26,288 nt of DNA, taken from Dehalococcoidia bacterium (lineage in GTDB: Bacteria; Chloroflexota; Dehalococcoidia; Lucifugimonadales; Lucifugimonadaceae). Both the position numbers and the translations under genes were made by a program. How positions within the stretch are numbered: the stretch's first letter is position 1; the number at the start of each line of letters is the position of its first letter. Where the stretch lies: assembly GCA_028278465.1 (NCBI GenBank), contig JANQEF010000294.1, positions 1 to 26,288 of the forward strand, read 5' to 3'. The notes below the pieces were generated by a model, which was not told the DNA's origin, did no database searches, and worked only from the letters and a program-made list of their open reading frames with translations. Shown here in pieces: positions 23,995-26,288 of this stretch.

Positions 23995-25626
23995 TCAGCC
24001 GCCAGCCGCGCCGGCTCCGAGATGGTTCTTCTGCAGCCAGTACTCCAGGCTGTCGGCCAGCGCGATCCAGCTCGCTTCCAGGATGTTCGTCGACGCGCCG
24101 ACCGTCTGCCACACCTCTCGCTCGTCGGCCGACTCGATCACCACTCTGACCGCCGCGCCGGTCCCCGTTCCCTCGTTGACGACCCGCACCTTGTAGTCGG
24201 TCAGGCGGACGCTCGTGACATCCGGATAGAACTCCCGCAACCCTTTGCGCAGGGCGCGGTCCAGCGCATCAACAGGGCCATTGCCTTCCGCCGCCGTGTG
24301 TCTCACCTCGTCCCCGACCCGCACCTTCACGGTTGCCTCCGACAGCATAGGGTGCTCCTTGCCGTCGGTGCGCCAGCCGGTGCCAAACGAGGTGCGGCGC
24401 CGGTTCTCCACCACCACCATGAAGTCGACCAGCTCAAAGCACGGCTCGAAGTTCGGCGTTGAGCGATGAATCAGCAGGTCGAGCGATGCCTCCGCCAGCT
24501 CGTATGAATACCCTTCCGCCTCCTTCTCCTTCACCACCTGAACGATCTGCGTCGCGTCGTCGCGGTCGAGAATATCTTCGAGACCCAGCTCTCGGACCCG
24601 GCGCACGACGTTGCCGCGGCCTGCAAGCTCCGAGATAACCACCGAGTTGGAGTTGCCGACCACGGCGGGATCGATGTGCTGGTAGGCGTCCACTGACCGC
24701 TCGGTCGCGGCAGCGTGCAGACCGCCCTTGTGCGCAAATGCGCTGGAACCGACGAACGGCTGGAAAGGCGAGGGCCGCCTGTTGACCACCTCGGCGACGT
24801 AGTTCGACAGGCTGGTCAGCTCCGCCATCTGCTCGTCGCTGATCACGTCCTGGCCCATCTTCAGCTTGAGGTTGGCGATCAGGCTGACCATGTTGGCGTT
24901 GCCGGTGCGTTCGCCATATCCGTTGATGCAGCCCTGCACCTGCGTAGCACCAGCCTCGACAGCGGCGATGGCGGAGGCCACCGCGGTGTCAGTGTCGTTG
25001 TGAGTATGGATCCCGAGCGCAGCGTCTTCGCCGAGCGCGGATTGGACCGCCTGCGTGATCTCGCTGACCTCGCCGGGAAGAGTGCCGCCGTTGGTGTCGC
25101 AAAGCACGACGCGTTCCGCTCCGGCTTCGATAGCAACGCGCAGCGCCTGTACGGCGTACTCAGAGTTGGACTTGTAGCCATCAAAGAAGTGCTCGGCATC
25201 GAAGACTACGCGGCGACCTTGCGACTTCAGGTACTTCACCGAGTCGGCGATCATCGCCAGGTTCTCTTCAAGCGAGGTGCCGAGCACTTCGCGGGCCTGG
25301 AAGTCGGAAGCCTTGCCAACGAGAGTGAGCATCTGAGCGCCGGAGTCGAGCAGCGCGCGCAGCGTCGGGTCACTCGCCGCCTCGGAATCTGCACGCCGTG
25401 TGTTGCCGAACGCAGCCACGACGGCGTTCTTGAGATCCAGTCCCGGCACGCGACGGAAGTACTCGTCGTCCTTGGGATTGGCGCCCGCGTATCCGCCTTC
25501 GATCACGTCGACGCCGAGTTCGTCGAGTCGTTTCGTGATCGCCAGCTTGTCTTCGACTGAGAGCGAGATGCCCTCTTGCTGGGTCCCGTCTCTCAGCGTC
25601 GTGTCGTAGAGCTCAACCTTCTTCAT
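23995..25626 (-). CDS. cimA: Citramalate synthase (pyruvate route to isoleucine)
   Basis: This 543-residue protein has an HMGL-like TIM barrel followed by a LeuA-type allosteric domain from about residue 390. Diagnostic segments are YDTTLRDGTQQEGIS at 7-21, VIEGGYAGANPKD at 41-53, DAEHFFDGYK at 143-152 and HTHND at 207-211, which supplies metal ligands. GYAGANPKD and HFFDGYK distinguish CimA from 2-isopropylmalate synthase. It condenses acetyl-CoA with pyruvate to (R)-citramalate, the threonine-independent entry to isoleucine. The start is the ATG at 25626. A longer frame begins 24 codons upstream inside the T-box terminator and cannot be the start. The isoleucine-type T-box upstream independently agrees with CimA rather than LeuA. 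Confidence 0.93.
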   Translation of the reverse strand: MKKVELYDTTLRDGTQQEGISLSVEDKLAITKRLDELGVDVIEGGYAGANPKDDEYFRRVPGLDLKNAVVAAFGNTRRADSEAASDPTLRALLDSGAQMLTLVGKASDFQAREVLGTSLEENLAMIADSVKYLKSQGRRVVFDAEHFFDGYKSNSEYAVQALRVAIEAGAERVVLCDTNGGTLPGEVSEITQAVQSALGEDAALGIHTHNDTDTAVASAIAAVEAGATQVQGCINGYGERTGNANMVSLIANLKLKMGQDVISDEQMAELTSLSNYVAEVVNRRPSPFQPFVGSSAFAHKGGLHAAATERSVDAYQHIDPAVVGNSNSVVISELAGRGNVVRRVRELGLEDILDRDDATQIVQVVKEKEAEGYSYELAEASLDLLIHRSTPNFEPCFELVDFMVVVENRRRTSFGTGWRTDGKEHPMLSEATVKVRVGDEVRHTAAEGNGPVDALDRALRKGLREFYPDVTSVRLTDYKVRVVNEGTGTGAAVRVVIESADEREVWQTVGASTNILEASWIALADSLEYWLQKNHLGAGAAGG

Positions 25627-25665
25627 GCTGTCGCTCGCTTCGGGCGCCGCCGCGTCGATCGCAAC

Positions 25666-25695
25666 AAAAAACCCGTCCCAATACAAGGGACGGGT
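25666..25695 (-). terminator. Intrinsic terminator of the T-box leader
   Basis: On the minus strand ACCCGTCCC and GGGACGGGT form a nine-pair stem with a seven-base loop, followed by a run of six T. It ends about 40 bases before the cimA start. The 5' arm overlaps the end of the antiterminator, so the two structures exclude each other. Confidence 0.92.
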
Positions 25696-25956
25696 CAAGG
25701 TTCCCGCGGTACCACCCTATTTGACTCCCCGGGCCGCGTCAGCGGCGAGGAGACCACTCAGGAAGACGGCACGTTTTCATGCCGTCGCAACTGCTAACGG
25801 GTTGCGAATCCGGCTGCGCCTAGTCGACGTCAAACGCCTTTCGGACAGCGGCTCAGGAGTGATCTTCAACCGTCCGGCACTCGCCCGCTCACACCAAACC
25901 GGGCTCGCTCAGATGCCAGGGCCAGCCTACTCGTCTCCGTCCAGCGACCGGCCGTC
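25666..25956 (-). promoter_or_regulatory. T-box riboswitch leader with isoleucine (ATC) specifier
   Basis: The minus strand carries the canonical T-box sequence GGGTGGTACCGCGG (25717-25704) before a terminator. The stem I region has an AGTA loop-E motif (about 25933-25928), an AGCGAGCC distal-loop segment near 25910, and the specifier loop GAAGATCACTCCTGAGC. ATC at 25863-25861, followed by a purine, is the specifier triplet and codes for Ile. The UGGU bulge pairs with ACCA, as expected for tRNA-Ile with discriminator A. Uncharged tRNA-Ile should favour the antiterminator and let cimA be transcribed. Specifier identity is read by eye from the motif layout. Confidence 0.93.
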
Positions 25957-25985
25957 TGTAACCGTTCGCAGCGCCTTGCATCTCA

Positions 25986-25991
25986 AGCCTA
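25986..25991 (-). promoter_or_regulatory. Possible extended -10 promoter of the cimA leader
   Basis: TGCTAGGCT on the minus strand is an extended -10 (TGn plus TAGGCT). It would start transcription near 25979, about 20 bases before stem I of the T-box. There is no clear -35 hexamer at the usual distance. Confidence 0.4.
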
Positions 25992-26044
25992 GCACCAACT
26001 GCGTCGGATTTCCTGACAGACAACGCAACATTTCTATCCCCGCG

Positions 26045-26050
26045 TAGAAT
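26045..26050 (+). promoter_or_regulatory. Possible -10 element of the right-end gene
   Basis: TAGAAT stands 45 bases before the ATG at 26096 and is divergent from the cimA promoter. No good -35 was found, so the assignment is tentative. Confidence 0.3.
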
Positions 26051-26095
26051 GCGACCTATACGACTCGCCTTCTCCGCTTCAGCTTTCGAACTGCG

Positions 26096-26288
26096 ATGCC
26101 TCTAGTGAACCTGGGATTGGTCGAATACATCGATGCCGAGTCCCGCGGGCGTCCGGGGCAGCGCACCTTCAACATCACCGCTCGCAGCAGCCGCGGCCAG
26201 GCAGTTGTGTGGATGGAGAAGGAGCAGCTATTCCAGGTCGGCGCATCGCTGAGGCAGTTCCTCGCCACCCGCGAGTCGACCGCTGACC
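26096..26288 (+). CDS. DUF3090-like protein (5' part only)
   Basis: The frame opens after a stop at 26045 and runs to the right edge without a stop, giving 64 residues. The segment GRPGQRTFNITARS, followed by VVWMEKEQLFQVGASLRQFLA, matches the start of DUF3090 proteins. In those proteins a strand with GxPGQRTFxLxA is followed by a helix beginning EKEQ. DUF3090 proteins have no firm function and often neighbour a histidine phosphatase and an SCO1664-type protein in Actinobacteria and Chloroflexota; those genes would lie beyond the window. The ATG at 26096 is chosen; a GTG three codons later is possible. It is divergent from cimA. Confidence 0.65.
   Translation, partial: MPLVNLGLVEYIDAESRGRPGQRTFNITARSSRGQAVVWMEKEQLFQVGASLRQFLATRESTAD

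Noticed and set aside
23819..24112. 98-codon upstream extension of the YCII gene
   Set aside because: It runs through the 3' end of cimA and has no similarity; a ribosome site precedes the ATG at 23818.
25627..25698. 24-codon upstream extension of cimA
   Set aside because: It would be encoded by the T-box terminator hairpin and its T-run; family members begin at the conserved MKKVELYDTT.

Overview
The window is GC-rich, gene-dense DNA from a bacterium that is probably a member of the Chloroflexota (Dehalococcoidia/SAR202-like). That placement is an inference. It rests on the lipoproteins with long Thr/Pro linkers, a regulator with a sigma-4-like helix-turn-helix fused to an AAA ATPase and TPR repeats, the many unrelated catabolic enzymes of promiscuous families, a T-box in front of citramalate synthase, and a DUF3090-like gene. 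No rRNA, tRNA, CRISPR array or transposase was seen.

Region 1 (1-8787) looks like a membrane-stress module. On the minus strand, reading from right to left, there is a small two-helix membrane protein, a long SPFH/flotillin protein with a repeated N-terminal unit, a second small two-helix membrane protein, PspA, and a large Ala/Leu/Val-rich membrane protein that runs off the left edge. Most of these genes have strong Shine-Dalgarno sites, and the last two are 8 bases apart. A 1060-residue HTH-AAA-TPR regulator is transcribed divergently. The arrangement recalls the SPFH-PspA partnership of Bacillus YdjI-PspA, but with different partners.

Region 2 (8895-19645) holds catabolic enzymes: an HpcH/HpaI aldolase, an SDR protein that has lost its whole catalytic tetrad, a mandelate racemase/enolase-type sugar-acid dehydratase, a metallo-beta-lactamase-fold hydrolase, a CocE-type serine hydrolase, a PH-like membrane protein and an Ldh_2-family dehydrogenase. 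Two tandem paralogous lipoproteins sit in the middle on the minus strand.

Region 3 (19646-23818) starts with a 430-base structured gap containing two adjacent palindromes over a promoter. It continues with a CDGSH iron-sulfur protein, a lipoprotein with a degenerate M23-like domain, a neutral-ceramidase-like protein and a convergent YCII-domain protein.

Region 4 (23995-26288) contains cimA (citramalate synthase, isoleucine pathway) behind a complete T-box leader. The leader has an ATC (Ile) specifier, a canonical T-box sequence and an intrinsic terminator. A DUF3090-like gene begins divergently and runs off the right edge.

The strongest leads are the PspA/SPFH operon with its uncharacterised large membrane protein, the tetrad-less SDR, the Ile T-box, and the twin palindromes near 19950.
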